In this document: piece after piece, positions 40,175-48,113 of the stretch
Layout of the letters: each line of letters opens with the position of its first letter
Position numbering within the stretch: the stretch's first letter is position 1
From: Fredinandcohnia onubensis
GTDB taxonomy: Bacteria; Bacillota; Bacilli; Bacillales; Bacillaceae_L
NCBI RefSeq assembly: GCF_002734215.1
Contig: NZ_NSEB01000018.1
Span: 88,256 to 136,394 of the forward strand
Length of the DNA: 48,139 nt
Direction of reading: 5' to 3'
Translations under genes and position numbers: made by a program
The notes under the pieces: model-generated
Database searches by the model: none
Seen by the model: the letters and a program-made list of their open reading frames with translations, nothing else
Told to the model about the DNA's origin: nothing

Positions 40175-40269
40175 GACACTGCCTCCTCTACTAAGCTAGT
40201 ATATCATAAAATTTTCCAATAACTTTTAAGGAAGTTCAAATTTTTTATTAATTAACGCCGAAACAAACC

Positions 40270-40294
40270 AAAAAACACTCACATTTGTGAGTGT
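40270..40294 (-). terminator. Terminator of the 153-aa unknown gene
   Basis: ACACTCAC (40275-40282) and GTGAGTGT (40287-40294) form the stem; six T follow on the minus strand. Confidence 0.88.
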
Positions 40295-40302
40295 CCTAAA
40301 GG

Positions 40303-40764
40303 CTATATTGAGTTACCTTTTTTCTTAGCATCTGCATCCAAACCAGCACCAAGCGCAATTCCCATACTCATACCAAACGATATACCTAACGCAAAATTAT
40401 CAATTATTGTTAATCCAAACACTACACCTATACTCATACCAATAGACATATATAATGATAGGTAAAATCCTTCTGGCACCAATTTATGCTCCTTCTGGAG
40501 ATGTGAAACAATTCCTTTGATCATTTGTTTATGATGATTACTGTCCTTATCAATTTCATTAATTTTCGCAACCATTTTATTAAAATGATTCTTTAAATCC
40601 AGTAGATGTTGCTGGCATTCTACGCAACCTTCCGAAAAAGACCCCAGTTTATCAACCACTCGTTCACATTTATTTAAATCAAGCTTTTTTGAAAGTTCTT
40701 TACTTATGGTACTCCTTAGTTTCTCTATATTTGTTTTAATGTCATCTACATGATTTTCCACCAT
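40303..40764 (-). CDS. Unknown protein with coiled-coil and glycine-zipper membrane hairpin
   Basis: A 153-residue protein of no recognised family. The N-terminal 95 residues are charged and helical (KTNIEKLRSTISKELSKKLD ...) with a pair of cysteines (EGCVECQQH). The C-terminal 50 residues are two hydrophobic helices with regular small residues (SIGMSIGVVFGLTI and GISFGMSMGIALGAG), a glycine-zipper pattern that favours tight packing in the membrane. The ribosome binding site is a degenerate AGGCGG. Overall shape resembles small pore-forming or scaffold proteins, but this is only an impression. Confidence 0.6.
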   Translation of the reverse strand: MVENHVDDIKTNIEKLRSTISKELSKKLDLNKCERVVDKLGSFSEGCVECQQHLLDLKNHFNKMVAKINEIDKDSNHHKQMIKGIVSHLQKEHKLVPEGFYLSLYMSIGMSIGVVFGLTIIDNFALGISFGMSMGIALGAGLDADAKKKGNSI

Positions 40765-40879
40765 ACCACCGCCTAATGGGATTTTAATTGGCCAAAGTTC
40801 ATTTTTTCTTATACCTTATTTACGAATGAAACATGATTTAGTTTCATTTATTACATCCACTGAATACCTCGTCTGTACA

Positions 40880-40909
40880 AAATAAAAGAGAGGATTAACA
40901 ACAATCCTC
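40880..40909 (-). terminator. Terminator of the GIY-YIG-like gene
   Basis: GAGGATT (40890-40896) pairs with AATCCTC (40903-40909); the minus strand continues TCTTTTATTTTG. Confidence 0.8.
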
Positions 40910-40965
40910 CCTGTTCACTCACTTTACTAATCCATATAAAATTGAACTTTACACACAAATTTAAA

Positions 40966-41463
40966 TCAATCTACCATATTTGCGAATGGTCTCTTTCTAT
41001 GTATCTTTTTAAAACCCTTAATCAATTGATTTTTTACATCATTAGGATCCTCGACAGGTAGTTCCTTCCAACAAACAATCAAATGATTGATATCCTCAAT
41101 TTGCCAAATACTCCTTCCGCCGTAGTGGCTCGCATTTCTTCCACTACCGAATTTTAATAATTGCTTTATTCTTGAATTCAGAGTAGCAGAGCTTTTTTCG
41201 CCACCGGCTTTCCCGATATAGATTACTTTCGTATCCTTTACCCAACTTTCATTTAACTTTCCTACTGGGACATTAGGGTCTTTCCCTTTAAAATAACCAC
41301 CTGTACCTTTTCTCAAAAACTCTGGTGAATGATCAGGGGTATAGAGCACCATATAAACCCCTTTATTATGTGGAACAATCGAATGATTTTGCATCAATTC
41401 AGTAACCGGAATATAACCTTCAAAGCCATAATCTTTAATTGATTTAAAATTATTATAATCCAT
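40966..41463 (-). CDS. GIY-YIG-like domain protein, unknown role
   Basis: A 165-residue protein. KGVYMVLY (about 34-41) and KVIYIGKAG (about 79-87) resemble the two strands of GIY-YIG nucleases, but about 40 residues separate them instead of about ten. Then LNSRIKQLLKFG supplies the conserved helix arginine, and GGRSIWQIEDINHLIVCWKEL with LIKGFKKIHRKRPFAN completes the fold. The metal-binding glutamate of the nucleases is not evident, so activity is uncertain. GAGGTG is 5 nt before the ATG. It stands alone between terminators. Such cargo is sometimes phage- or defence-linked, but no neighbours support that here. Confidence 0.6.
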   Translation of the reverse strand: MDYNNFKSIKDYGFEGYIPVTELMQNHSIVPHNKGVYMVLYTPDHSPEFLRKGTGGYFKGKDPNVPVGKLNESWVKDTKVIYIGKAGGEKSSATLNSRIKQLLKFGSGRNASHYGGRSIWQIEDINHLIVCWKELPVEDPNDVKNQLIKGFKKIHRKRPFANMVD

Positions 41464-41612
41464 TTGATCACCTCAATTTATGAGTATGAGTAGACTGCAC
41501 ATTTATTCAAACTAATTCTACAAATTTCCATTAAATACCCATAAATGATTTTACAAGAAGCATGTTCTAAACAAAGTCAGTTAGACAACGGTATGTCCCT
41601 TCGCCCTTAACT

Positions 41613-41671
41613 GAAAAAAAGCGCCTGAACTCCTAATAATGAAATATACATTAGGGTTTAGACACTTTTTC
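41613..41671. terminator. Imperfect bidirectional terminator after the UvrA-like gene
   Basis: CCTAAT (41630-41635) and ATTAGG (41650-41655) form the core of an imperfect stem flanked by AAAAAAA on the left and ACTTTTT on the right. Confidence 0.6.
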
Positions 41672-41676
41672 TTCCT

Positions 41677-43917
41677 TTAAATATACTTTGCTGTTATAGA
41701 TTGTTCACAATTCATTAGTCCTGCTGGTGGGCCTTCAAATAAAATTTCTCCACCACCAGTACCTCCGTCTGGACCTAAATCAATAATCCAATCACTGTTT
41801 CGGATGACGTCTAGGTTATGTTCTATGACAATGACTGTATTACCCTTTTCAACTAATTTTTCAATAATCACTAGAATATTGGATACATCGGATAGATGCA
41901 ATCCAGTTGTCGGTTCATCTAGAATATAGATATTCCCCTTCTTATTTATCTCTTTTGCGAGTTTTAGTCTTTGACTTTCCCCACCTGATAATGTGTTTAG
42001 TGGTTGACCTAAAGACAAATATCCAAGCCCAACTGTCGCCATGCTTGTCAGTTGTCTCTTAATATCTTTTGCTTCAAAAAACTCCACAGCTTCTGCGACA
42101 GACATATCCATAACCTCTACAATATTTTTTCCTTTGTACAGGTATTGGAGGACTTCCTGTTTGTAACGGTCTCCGTGACATTCGCTGCATTCCATTTCCA
42201 TTTTATCCATGAAAGATAAGTTAAGCTCTACCGTACCAGTGCCCCCACATGTTTCACAGGCTCCTTTTGAATTATAGCTAAAAAGTCCACTTTCCACATT
42301 ATTCGCTTCCGAAAAAGCTTTCCGAATCGAATTCATGATACCGGAGAAGGTTGCCGGATTGGATCGAATATTACCATGAACTTGGCTTTGGTCTATTCGA
42401 ATGGAATCTGGAAAATCCTTTGCAAAAACCTCGTTTACAAGCGTACTTTTACCAGAACCTGCTACGCCCGTAACAACAGTAAAAACACCGATTGGGACGC
42501 GAATACTCACATTTTTCAAATTGTGGAGGCTACTTTTTCTACTTTCCAAGAATTCATTAACAGGTCTTGGGTTCTTTTTAATTTCCAGTTTCTTGTTTAG
42601 AAACTGAGCCGTTAATGTATCAGAAGACATTAGACCCTGGTAACTTCCACTATACATAATATTTCCTCCACCAGTACCCGCATTCGGACCAACATCGATG
42701 ACATGGTCTGCAATTTGGATAACATCAGGGTCATGCTCTACCACTAATACCGTATTGCCCTTATCACGTAATCTAACAAGTAATTCATTTAATCGGTAGA
42801 CATCGCGAGGATGAAGTCCAGTGCTTGGCTCATCAAATATGTACATTAATCCAGTTAAGTTACTAGATAAATATTTCACCATTTTAACCCGCTGCGACTC
42901 ACCACCAGATAAAGTTGGCGTTTCCCTTGTTAAGGTCAAATAACTTAATCCAATGTCACAAAGATTTTTAACTCGTTCTAGTATCCCATCCACAATTGGT
43001 TTCGCACTTGTTTCATCAAAACGTTGAAGAACATTCATTAATTCATCAAGTTGCATCGATGTCAGGTCATAAATCGAATAGCCTTTGAATGTTGAAGCTA
43101 AGACCTTCTCATTGTACCGTGTCCCTTGGCAGTTAGGACATGTGCCCGTTGTGGTAAATTCTTTGAGCTTTTTTTCTGCAGCTTTCGATGTATCTTTATC
43201 TCTATTCACATTTTGTCTCATAAATTTAACGACCAGGCCTTCATACGTTGTGTTGATTTCGCCATTCATATAATTAACGACGATTTTTTCTTCACCGGCA
43301 TAAACTAGCTTTTCATATTCTTCTTTTGTATAATCTTTTATTTTTTTATCATTGTCGAAGAAACCGGATTCAGCATATGCTTTCCATTGCCATGTGCCTG
43401 GACCAAACCCCGGAAGTAAAATGGCACCTTCATTTAAGGATTTCTCCATATCTAACGCAGCATCGAGGTTTAATGTAATTGTTCTACCAATCCCCTCACA
43501 ATGTGGGCACATTCCAAGTGGATCATTAAAGGAATATGCATTACTCCAACCAATGCTTGGTTGTGCAAAACGTGAAAAAAGAAGTCTTAACAGAGGCTGA
43601 ATGTCAGTAACCGTCCCAAGTGTTGATCTTGCATTACCACCAAGTCGTTTCTGATCCACTATAATCGCAGTGGAAAGATTATTAATTTCATCAGCCTCAG
43701 GTCGGCCGTATTTCGGCAGAAACTGACGGGCGAAACTACTAAACGTCTCATTTAGCTGACGACCTGCTTCCTGTGCAATCGTATCAAAAACAATCGATGA
43801 CTTCCCAGAACCAGACACCCCTGTAAAAATCGTAATTTTCCCCTTCGGAATCTGAACATGAATATTTTTCAAATTGTTCTCCCGCCCATTAATAACTTCA
43901 ATAAACTCCTGCTTCAT
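41677..43917 (-). CDS. Short UvrA-like ABC ATPase (UvrA2 / drug-resistance type)
   Basis: A 746-residue twin-ATPase of the UvrA family, about 200 residues shorter than housekeeping UvrA (about 950). Present are Walker A motifs FTGVSGSGKSS and VTGVAGSGKSTLV, two LSGGESQR signatures (residues about 350 and 670), Walker B motifs (MYIFDEPSTGLHP and IYILDEPTTGLH), and zinc-finger CxxC pairs (CPHCEG, CPNCQG, CETCGG, CSECHG). The N-terminal UvrB-binding and insertion region is largely missing. Such paralogues are tied to resistance against DNA-binding drugs rather than general excision repair. ATG 43917 has GGGAG 11 nt upstream; ten upstream codons are open. Confidence 0.87.
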   Translation of the reverse strand: MKQEFIEVINGRENNLKNIHVQIPKGKITIFTGVSGSGKSSIVFDTIAQEAGRQLNETFSSFARQFLPKYGRPEADEINNLSTAIIVDQKRLGGNARSTLGTVTDIQPLLRLLFSRFAQPSIGWSNAYSFNDPLGMCPHCEGIGRTITLNLDAALDMEKSLNEGAILLPGFGPGTWQWKAYAESGFFDNDKKIKDYTKEEYEKLVYAGEEKIVVNYMNGEINTTYEGLVVKFMRQNVNRDKDTSKAAEKKLKEFTTTGTCPNCQGTRYNEKVLASTFKGYSIYDLTSMQLDELMNVLQRFDETSAKPIVDGILERVKNLCDIGLSYLTLTRETPTLSGGESQRVKMVKYLSSNLTGLMYIFDEPSTGLHPRDVYRLNELLVRLRDKGNTVLVVEHDPDVIQIADHVIDVGPNAGTGGGNIMYSGSYQGLMSSDTLTAQFLNKKLEIKKNPRPVNEFLESRKSSLHNLKNVSIRVPIGVFTVVTGVAGSGKSTLVNEVFAKDFPDSIRIDQSQVHGNIRSNPATFSGIMNSIRKAFSEANNVESGLFSYNSKGACETCGGTGTVELNLSFMDKMEMECSECHGDRYKQEVLQYLYKGKNIVEVMDMSVAEAVEFFEAKDIKRQLTSMATVGLGYLSLGQPLNTLSGGESQRLKLAKEINKKGNIYILDEPTTGLHLSDVSNILVIIEKLVEKGNTVIVIEHNLDVIRNSDWIIDLGPDGGTGGGEILFEGPPAGLMNCEQSITAKYI

Positions 43918-43974
43918 CCAATCATCATCTCCCTTTATTACGTACAAATTAGCTTGTCCATCTTACCATAACTT

Positions 43975-44001
43975 GGGACAGAGGGACAGGTCCCTTGTCC
44001 C
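43975..44001. repeat. Dispersed hairpin repeat, copy c
   Basis: GGGACA (43975-43980) and TGTCCC (43996-44001) enclose GGGAC ... GTCCC, a nested perfect hairpin. It lies between the divergent UvrA-like and secreted-protein genes. Confidence 0.75.
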
Positions 44002-44152
44002 AACTGGGATATTCACTAAGTAAAAAGAATTTGTCGTTTTATTTACTAACAGTATTTTTATTTCCTTTAATATACTTTTATTGAATGTTTCTTTTAGAGA
44101 ATGGGATGTTCGCTGTTGCAGTACTACTAATGAATTTTGAGGAGGTTTTAGG

Positions 44153-45214
44153 ATGGGATTGAAAAAGGTTAAGATTGTTGTATTATCTCTTCTTTTAACA
44201 TTCAGTGCAGTTTCAGTTGTTAGTGCTTCTTCATCTACGGTAGAACCGTTAGCACCCGGGACCACAATGATCAAATGGGACGATTTCTCTAAAGGTTTTG
44301 CCCCAGAAAATTGGTTTTATTTCTCGGCAGGTGATTATGTTGGGAATGATGGAATTGTAACTACCTCCAATAAGGGACTAAAAGTTGTTTCAAGTGGTAT
44401 TAATCCTACTTCTGGCGAACCCGCATTTACAAACACCTTAGCTCAAGAACACAAAAACGGTGGTCTTCCTGGGGCAATCGATCATGTGAAATGGTTAGCC
44501 TATATGAACCATACATCCTCAACGGGATTTCCTGGCTTCGACGCTATTTCCGGGAAGGTACTTTCATTTGAAACTTGGATTTCCGGAAGAACATTCGGTA
44601 CTCAATATCAACCTTTTGGAGATGCAATTGAAGCTCCTAATGATATTCGTTTAGCAAGCTTTGCATTTAATACTATGGATATGGAGTCATTTATGGTCTT
44701 TGATTTTTTCATTACAAATAATCAAATTTATGCCTTTTATGAGCGTCTTCCACTAGGTAGAGGCACATTGGGGAATTATGCAGCATTTTCTTATAAGATT
44801 CCAGTTATGAAACGTAATCCAGAAGATGTTCATCGTCTTAGAATTTCCTATGATAAAGACAAAGGAACGATCAGTTGGTATGTAGACAATAGTAAGGTCT
44901 TCCAAGTTGATAAAATCGGCCATCACATTGATCGGAAATATATGATATTAGACCATGGAGGGAAAGAAGAACTTGTAAAACCTAACCAATTGGTAGCTGG
45001 ATTAGGATTGTTTACGTTAATGGACGCATTCGAGAACGGGAAAGGCTTAGTAAAGCTGTCAACCGAAGAGGATTTCTATTTTGATCCAATACAAGGAGAA
45101 CCTGTTCCTTTAGAATTTGTAGACAGCAAAAGTCGAGAAAGTAGTCGAATTTTTGGTCAAGGCGCTAAGCTTGAGGTCAAACAAGTAAATGTGCTGTATA
45201 CGCCTTCGAAATAG
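44153..45214 (+). CDS. Secreted protein, DUF6081-like
   Basis: A 353-residue protein with a Sec signal peptide (KKVKIVVLSLLLTFSAVSVVSA). The mature part looks like one beta-sandwich: WDDFSKGFAPENWFYFSAGDYVGNDG, GAIDHVKWLAYMNH, FETWISGRTFG, MVFDFFITNNQIYAFYERLPLGRGTLGNYAAFSYKIP, and ISWYVDNSKVFQVDKIGH. This resembles proteins grouped as DUF6081 in bacilli and actinobacteria, with concanavalin-like carbohydrate-binding character. No catalytic residue is assigned. GAGGAGG precedes the ATG by 7 nt. Confidence 0.75.
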   Translation: MGLKKVKIVVLSLLLTFSAVSVVSASSSTVEPLAPGTTMIKWDDFSKGFAPENWFYFSAGDYVGNDGIVTTSNKGLKVVSSGINPTSGEPAFTNTLAQEHKNGGLPGAIDHVKWLAYMNHTSSTGFPGFDAISGKVLSFETWISGRTFGTQYQPFGDAIEAPNDIRLASFAFNTMDMESFMVFDFFITNNQIYAFYERLPLGRGTLGNYAAFSYKIPVMKRNPEDVHRLRISYDKDKGTISWYVDNSKVFQVDKIGHHIDRKYMILDHGGKEELVKPNQLVAGLGLFTLMDAFENGKGLVKLSTEEDFYFDPIQGEPVPLEFVDSKSRESSRIFGQGAKLEVKQVNVLYTPSK

Positions 45215-45274
45215 GACATCATAAAGAATTGCCTTTGGCAATAATGGGCAGAAAGACAGGTTTATCGTCACTAG

Positions 45275-45430
45275 GCCCATCTCGTGTTAGCTTGGTATCT
45301 AACAAATGACGAGATTGGTGCTGTCATCCCTGGTGCTAAACGTTCCGAGCAAGTGTTAGAAAACCTAAAAACATTAGAAGTCGTCTTAACACCAGAAGAA
45401 ATACACACAATTGACCAGATTTTTAAGTAG
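45275..45430 (+). pseudogene. C-terminal remnant of an aldo/keto reductase gene
   Basis: The frame ending at TAG 45428-45430 reads LAWYLTNDEIGAVIPGAKRS, then EQVLENLKTLEVVLTPEEIH and TIDQIFK. This is the canonical C-terminus of aldo/keto reductases (LAWxL, VIPGA, EQ..EN, L..EE...ID). The frame is closed by a TAG just upstream (about 45272) and nothing else of the 300-residue enzyme remains. No ribosome binding site precedes it, so it is a deletion relic. Confidence 0.8.
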
Positions 45431-45492
45431 TATTTTCTTTCAAATATGCCCCCTGTATATGGTAAAATAAAATTCCTTGGCAGGGGCATTTC

Positions 45493-45531
45493 AAAAAACG
45501 AGCTGGCATCTATATGTCCAGCTTGTTTTTT
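45493..45531. terminator. Bidirectional terminator
   Basis: ACGAGCTGG (45498-45506) pairs with CCAGCTTGT (45518-45526, one wobble), A-run on the left, TTTTTT on the right. It probably served the lost aldo/keto reductase gene. Confidence 0.8.
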
Positions 45532-45651
45532 ATATACGCATCTTAAAAAGTGGCACCAATTCCAGCCATTGATTACCTCTCCCTATCTCATATAAGCAGA
45601 ATGCTTTAAATTGTTTCCTATAGAATGTATCATTATTTTGCACGCTAATAA

Positions 45652-45685
45652 AGTACCACTGATTAGCTAAGTATATAATGGTACT
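45652..45685 (+). promoter_or_regulatory. Inverted repeat around the -10 box of the YqiG-like gene
   Basis: AGTACCA (45652-45658) and TGGTACT (45679-45685) flank TATAAT (45674-45679). A repressor bound here would cover the promoter. The -35 at 17 bp is poor. Thiol- or quinone-sensing regulators often control OYE genes, so a redox-responsive repressor is plausible. Confidence 0.45.
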
Positions 45686-45726
45686 GCTTTTCACATAACA
45701 ATCAACTGTTAAGGAGGTTACAAACA

Positions 45727-46869
45727 ATGAATGCAGACAATCAATTTATGCTATCAACTTTCACTCTCCCTAATGGGGTTGAATTAAAAAACAGACTGGT
45801 CATGGCACCAATGACTAACTTCTCATCTAATCCAGATGGAACTGTTTCAGACGCAGAAGTGAGTTACTATGCACGCCGTTCTAGTGGAGTGAGCATGGTG
45901 ATTACGGCTTGTACATATGTTACACCAAATGGAAAAGGATTCCATGGTGAATTTGCTGGTGACAAAGATGAGATGATTCCGAGCTTATCTCAATTAGCCA
46001 AAGCCATTAAAGAACAAGGTGCGAAAGCTATCTTACAAATCTTTCATGGCGGAAGAATGTGTCCTCCTGAATTAGTTCCAAATGGAGATATTGTAAGCGC
46101 AAGTGATGTTCCTGCCGTAAGAGGAGGAGCATCAACCGAGGAACCTGATGTAAAACCAAGACCATTAACTGAAAATGAAGTTGAAGAAATCATAAAAGCA
46201 TTCGGAGAAACAACTCGTCGTGCCATTGAAGCTGGCTATGATGGGGTTGAAATACATGGAGCTAACGGCTATCTAATTCAACAGTTCTTCTCTCCTCATT
46301 CAAATCGTCGTGAGGACCAATATGGAGGCAATCTAGAAAAACGTATGACCTTCCCACTAGCGATTGTGGATGAAGTGCAAAAAGTTGTTAAAGAACATGC
46401 GACTCCTGAATTTATTGTTGGCTATCGTTTTTCACCAGAAGAACCTGAAACACCTGGAATTACAATGGGTGATACACTAAAACTAGTTGATAAATTAGCG
46501 AATAAAGGCTTAACTTATTTACATGTTTCATTGGGAGAATTCTTTTCAACAGCAAGAAGAGGTGTTGAAGACACATACAAAACTCGTATCGAATACTTGC
46601 TAGAAAGAATTAATAATCGTATTCCATTAATAGGAGTTGGATCCATTTATACAGCTGATGATGCTCGCAAAGCCTTTAAAACAGGTGTCCCTTTACTTGC
46701 ATTAGGTAGAGAACTAATCATTGACCCTGACTGGGTACAAAAAGTAGCAGAAGATAAAGAAAACGAGATCGTCACAAAAATAGACAAAACCAAACAAAAA
46801 GAACTAGTCATTCCAGATCCACTATGGAATGCAATCACCAACACCCCTGGCTGGTTCCCAGGAGTCTAA
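45727..46869 (+). CDS. yqiG-like: Old-yellow-enzyme-family NADH:flavin oxidoreductase (YqiG-like)
   Basis: A 380-residue FMN-binding TIM barrel. Landmarks are NRLVMAPMTNFSSNPDGTVSD at the N-terminus (FMN contacts), QIFHGGRMCPPE, then the long signature AGYDGVEIHGANGYLIQQFF with SPHSNRREDQYGGNLEKR, and IPLIGVGSIYTADDARKA with the C-terminal phosphate-binding ALGRELIIDPDW. Family members reduce alpha,beta-unsaturated carbonyls and other electrophiles with NAD(P)H. AAGGAGG lies 8 nt before the ATG. An inverted repeat overlaps its promoter, and a strong hairpin terminator follows. Confidence 0.9.
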   Translation: MNADNQFMLSTFTLPNGVELKNRLVMAPMTNFSSNPDGTVSDAEVSYYARRSSGVSMVITACTYVTPNGKGFHGEFAGDKDEMIPSLSQLAKAIKEQGAKAILQIFHGGRMCPPELVPNGDIVSASDVPAVRGGASTEEPDVKPRPLTENEVEEIIKAFGETTRRAIEAGYDGVEIHGANGYLIQQFFSPHSNRREDQYGGNLEKRMTFPLAIVDEVQKVVKEHATPEFIVGYRFSPEEPETPGITMGDTLKLVDKLANKGLTYLHVSLGEFFSTARRGVEDTYKTRIEYLLERINNRIPLIGVGSIYTADDARKAFKTGVPLLALGRELIIDPDWVQKVAEDKENEIVTKIDKTKQKELVIPDPLWNAITNTPGWFPGV

Positions 46870-46892
46870 GTGGGTCAGAGGGACATTGTCCC
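46870..46892. repeat. Dispersed hairpin repeat, copy d
   Basis: GGGACA (46880-46885) pairs with TGTCCC (46887-46892) within GTGGGTCAGAG context. It starts at the last base before or after the stop codon of the YqiG-like gene and is followed by a T-run (46896-46903). Confidence 0.65.
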
Positions 46893-46908
46893 ACCATTTT
46901 TTTGGAAA

Positions 46909-46940
46909 ACGGGACACTGAACTGCCAGTGTCCCGTGTTT
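46909..46940. terminator. 11-bp hairpin terminator
   Basis: ACGGGACACTG (46909-46919) pairs perfectly with CAGTGTCCCGT (46926-46936). GTTTGTATT follows on plus and TTTTCC on minus, so it may serve both convergent genes. Confidence 0.8.
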
Positions 46941-46996
46941 GTATTACTAACGAACTTTATCCCTCTCTAACTAAGCAATCCTCAAATAACTCTATA

Positions 46997-47680
46997 TTAA
47001 TCTTTTATCGCCGGGTATTCGATATAGGTATCAGCAACTTTTGGAAGGTTGGAGGAAGAAAAGTTTTCCCAATTTATTTTATCTGAGGTGGACTTCGATA
47101 AGATAATTGTTACAATCGGTCCAATCTTAGCATTTCCATAAGCATCTTGTAATGGAAACACCCATTCGAGTGTAACTTCAGAAACGTCATCCCTGTTTGT
47201 ATAAATCTCTTCTAAGATATCGGTACTATCTCGTTGAATACTTTTGCGAATTGTATTTTTTGTAAAGTTATCGTCAGCAACAACCTGTGCCCACACGACA
47301 TCTCCATTAACAGAGACCTTATACACTCGATTTTTTAGCTCTTTATCATCGTGATTCGAAGTTTCGCCTGCTTCCTTCTTAACTGCGTATTCAACAAAGC
47401 CACTTAAATCTTCAGGTGCTTTTTCTTCTTTAACTGGCTGTTCTTCTTTAGGTTGATCCCCTTTTTCTGCAACATCTTTTTTATTTTCCTCTACTTGTTC
47501 TTCTTTCTCCGCTGCCATATCATCCGTTTGATTTTGCTCCTCTTGTGGTGCAGGAGGAGCTTGATCTTCCTCATCCCCACCTAAAATGGCAGCACAAGAG
47601 CCAATAATGATAATAAGAATTAGTAACCCGAGACAGCCAAGACAACCTTTCTTTTTCTTATTACTTTTCTCTTCAGCCAA
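46997..47680 (-). CDS. Membrane-anchored protein with acidic linker, unknown function
   Basis: A 227-residue protein. A lysine-rich start (EEKSNKKKKG) is followed by one transmembrane helix with cysteines (CLGCLGLLILIIIIGSCAAILGG), then a Glu/Lys/Gln-rich linker (about 38-95). A C-terminal globular domain of about 130 residues includes FVEYAVKKEAGE, YKVSVNGDVVWAQVVADDNF and VTLEWVFPLQDAYGNAK. No family was recognised. The start TTG 47680 has AAGGTGGTG about 7 nt upstream; the ORF reaches GTG 47692 inside that site. The globular domain is probably extracellular. Confidence 0.7.
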   Translation of the reverse strand: MAEEKSNKKKKGCLGCLGLLILIIIIGSCAAILGGDEEDQAPPAPQEEQNQTDDMAAEKEEQVEENKKDVAEKGDQPKEEQPVKEEKAPEDLSGFVEYAVKKEAGETSNHDDKELKNRVYKVSVNGDVVWAQVVADDNFTKNTIRKSIQRDSTDILEEIYTNRDDVSEVTLEWVFPLQDAYGNAKIGPIVTIILSKSTSDKINWENFSSSNLPKVADTYIEYPAIKD

Positions 47681-47833
47681 TATGAACACCACCTTATAAA
47701 TTTTGTTCCCTTATTTTTTGAAGAGGAACTGTTTTTATACAGTTATTCAATAAAGAAGCTGAGTATAAAGGTTTTCTGAAGTGGAAACATAACAACATCT
47801 AAAGGTGAACTTCAAATTTGGGGGTGAAAAATC

Positions 47834-47926
47834 ATGTTAAGGGATTCAAAAGTGGATGCAAAGGGGCATATAAAAAACAAACAAGATTCTAAAAAGCAAA
47901 CAAAAAATAAACCTGAAACGAAATAG
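47834..47926 (+). CDS. 30-aa lysine-rich peptide
   Basis: ATG 47834 is 7 nt after a strong GGGGGTG, and the frame encodes MLRDSKVDAKGHIKNKQDSK followed by KQTKNKPETK to TAG. The product is very basic and hydrophilic, without membrane segment. Size and composition recall minor small acid-soluble spore proteins, but no specific family was matched. Confidence rests on the ribosome binding site. Confidence 0.5.
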   Translation: MLRDSKVDAKGHIKNKQDSKKQTKNKPETK

Positions 47927-47945
47927 GGCCAAAGGGACAGGTCCC
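47923..47945. repeat. Dispersed hairpin repeat, copy e
   Basis: GGGAC (47934-47938) and GTCCC (47941-47945) lie in the context GGGCCAAAGGGACAGGTCCC, which shares AGGGACAGGTCCC with the copy at 43982-43994. It immediately follows the 30-aa ORF. Confidence 0.6.
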
Positions 47946-48073
47946 ATCTTAGGTGAATGAACGTATCACTCACCCTCAATATCTTGATTTAAAAGCTAAT
48001 TTTTGTAGAAACAATTTTAATAAGATATGAAAAAGATCCAGTAAACTTCGACATAACCTTCATTTTTTAAAAA

Positions 48074-48108
48074 TAAAAAAAGACCAACCAAAATGGTTGA
48101 TCTTTTTT
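48074..48108 (-). terminator. Terminator of the rRNA operon
   Basis: AGACCAACCA (48081-48090) and TGGTTGATCT (48094-48103) pair with one mismatch, with A/T runs on both sides, just after the 5S rRNA end. Confidence 0.88.
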
Positions 48109-48113
48109 GTCTT

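Noticed and set aside
43963-44274. 103-codon minus-strand ORF across the UvrA-like / secreted-protein intergenic region
   Set aside because: It overlaps the signal-peptide region of the secreted-protein gene in antisense and runs through a hairpin repeat; no ribosome binding site.
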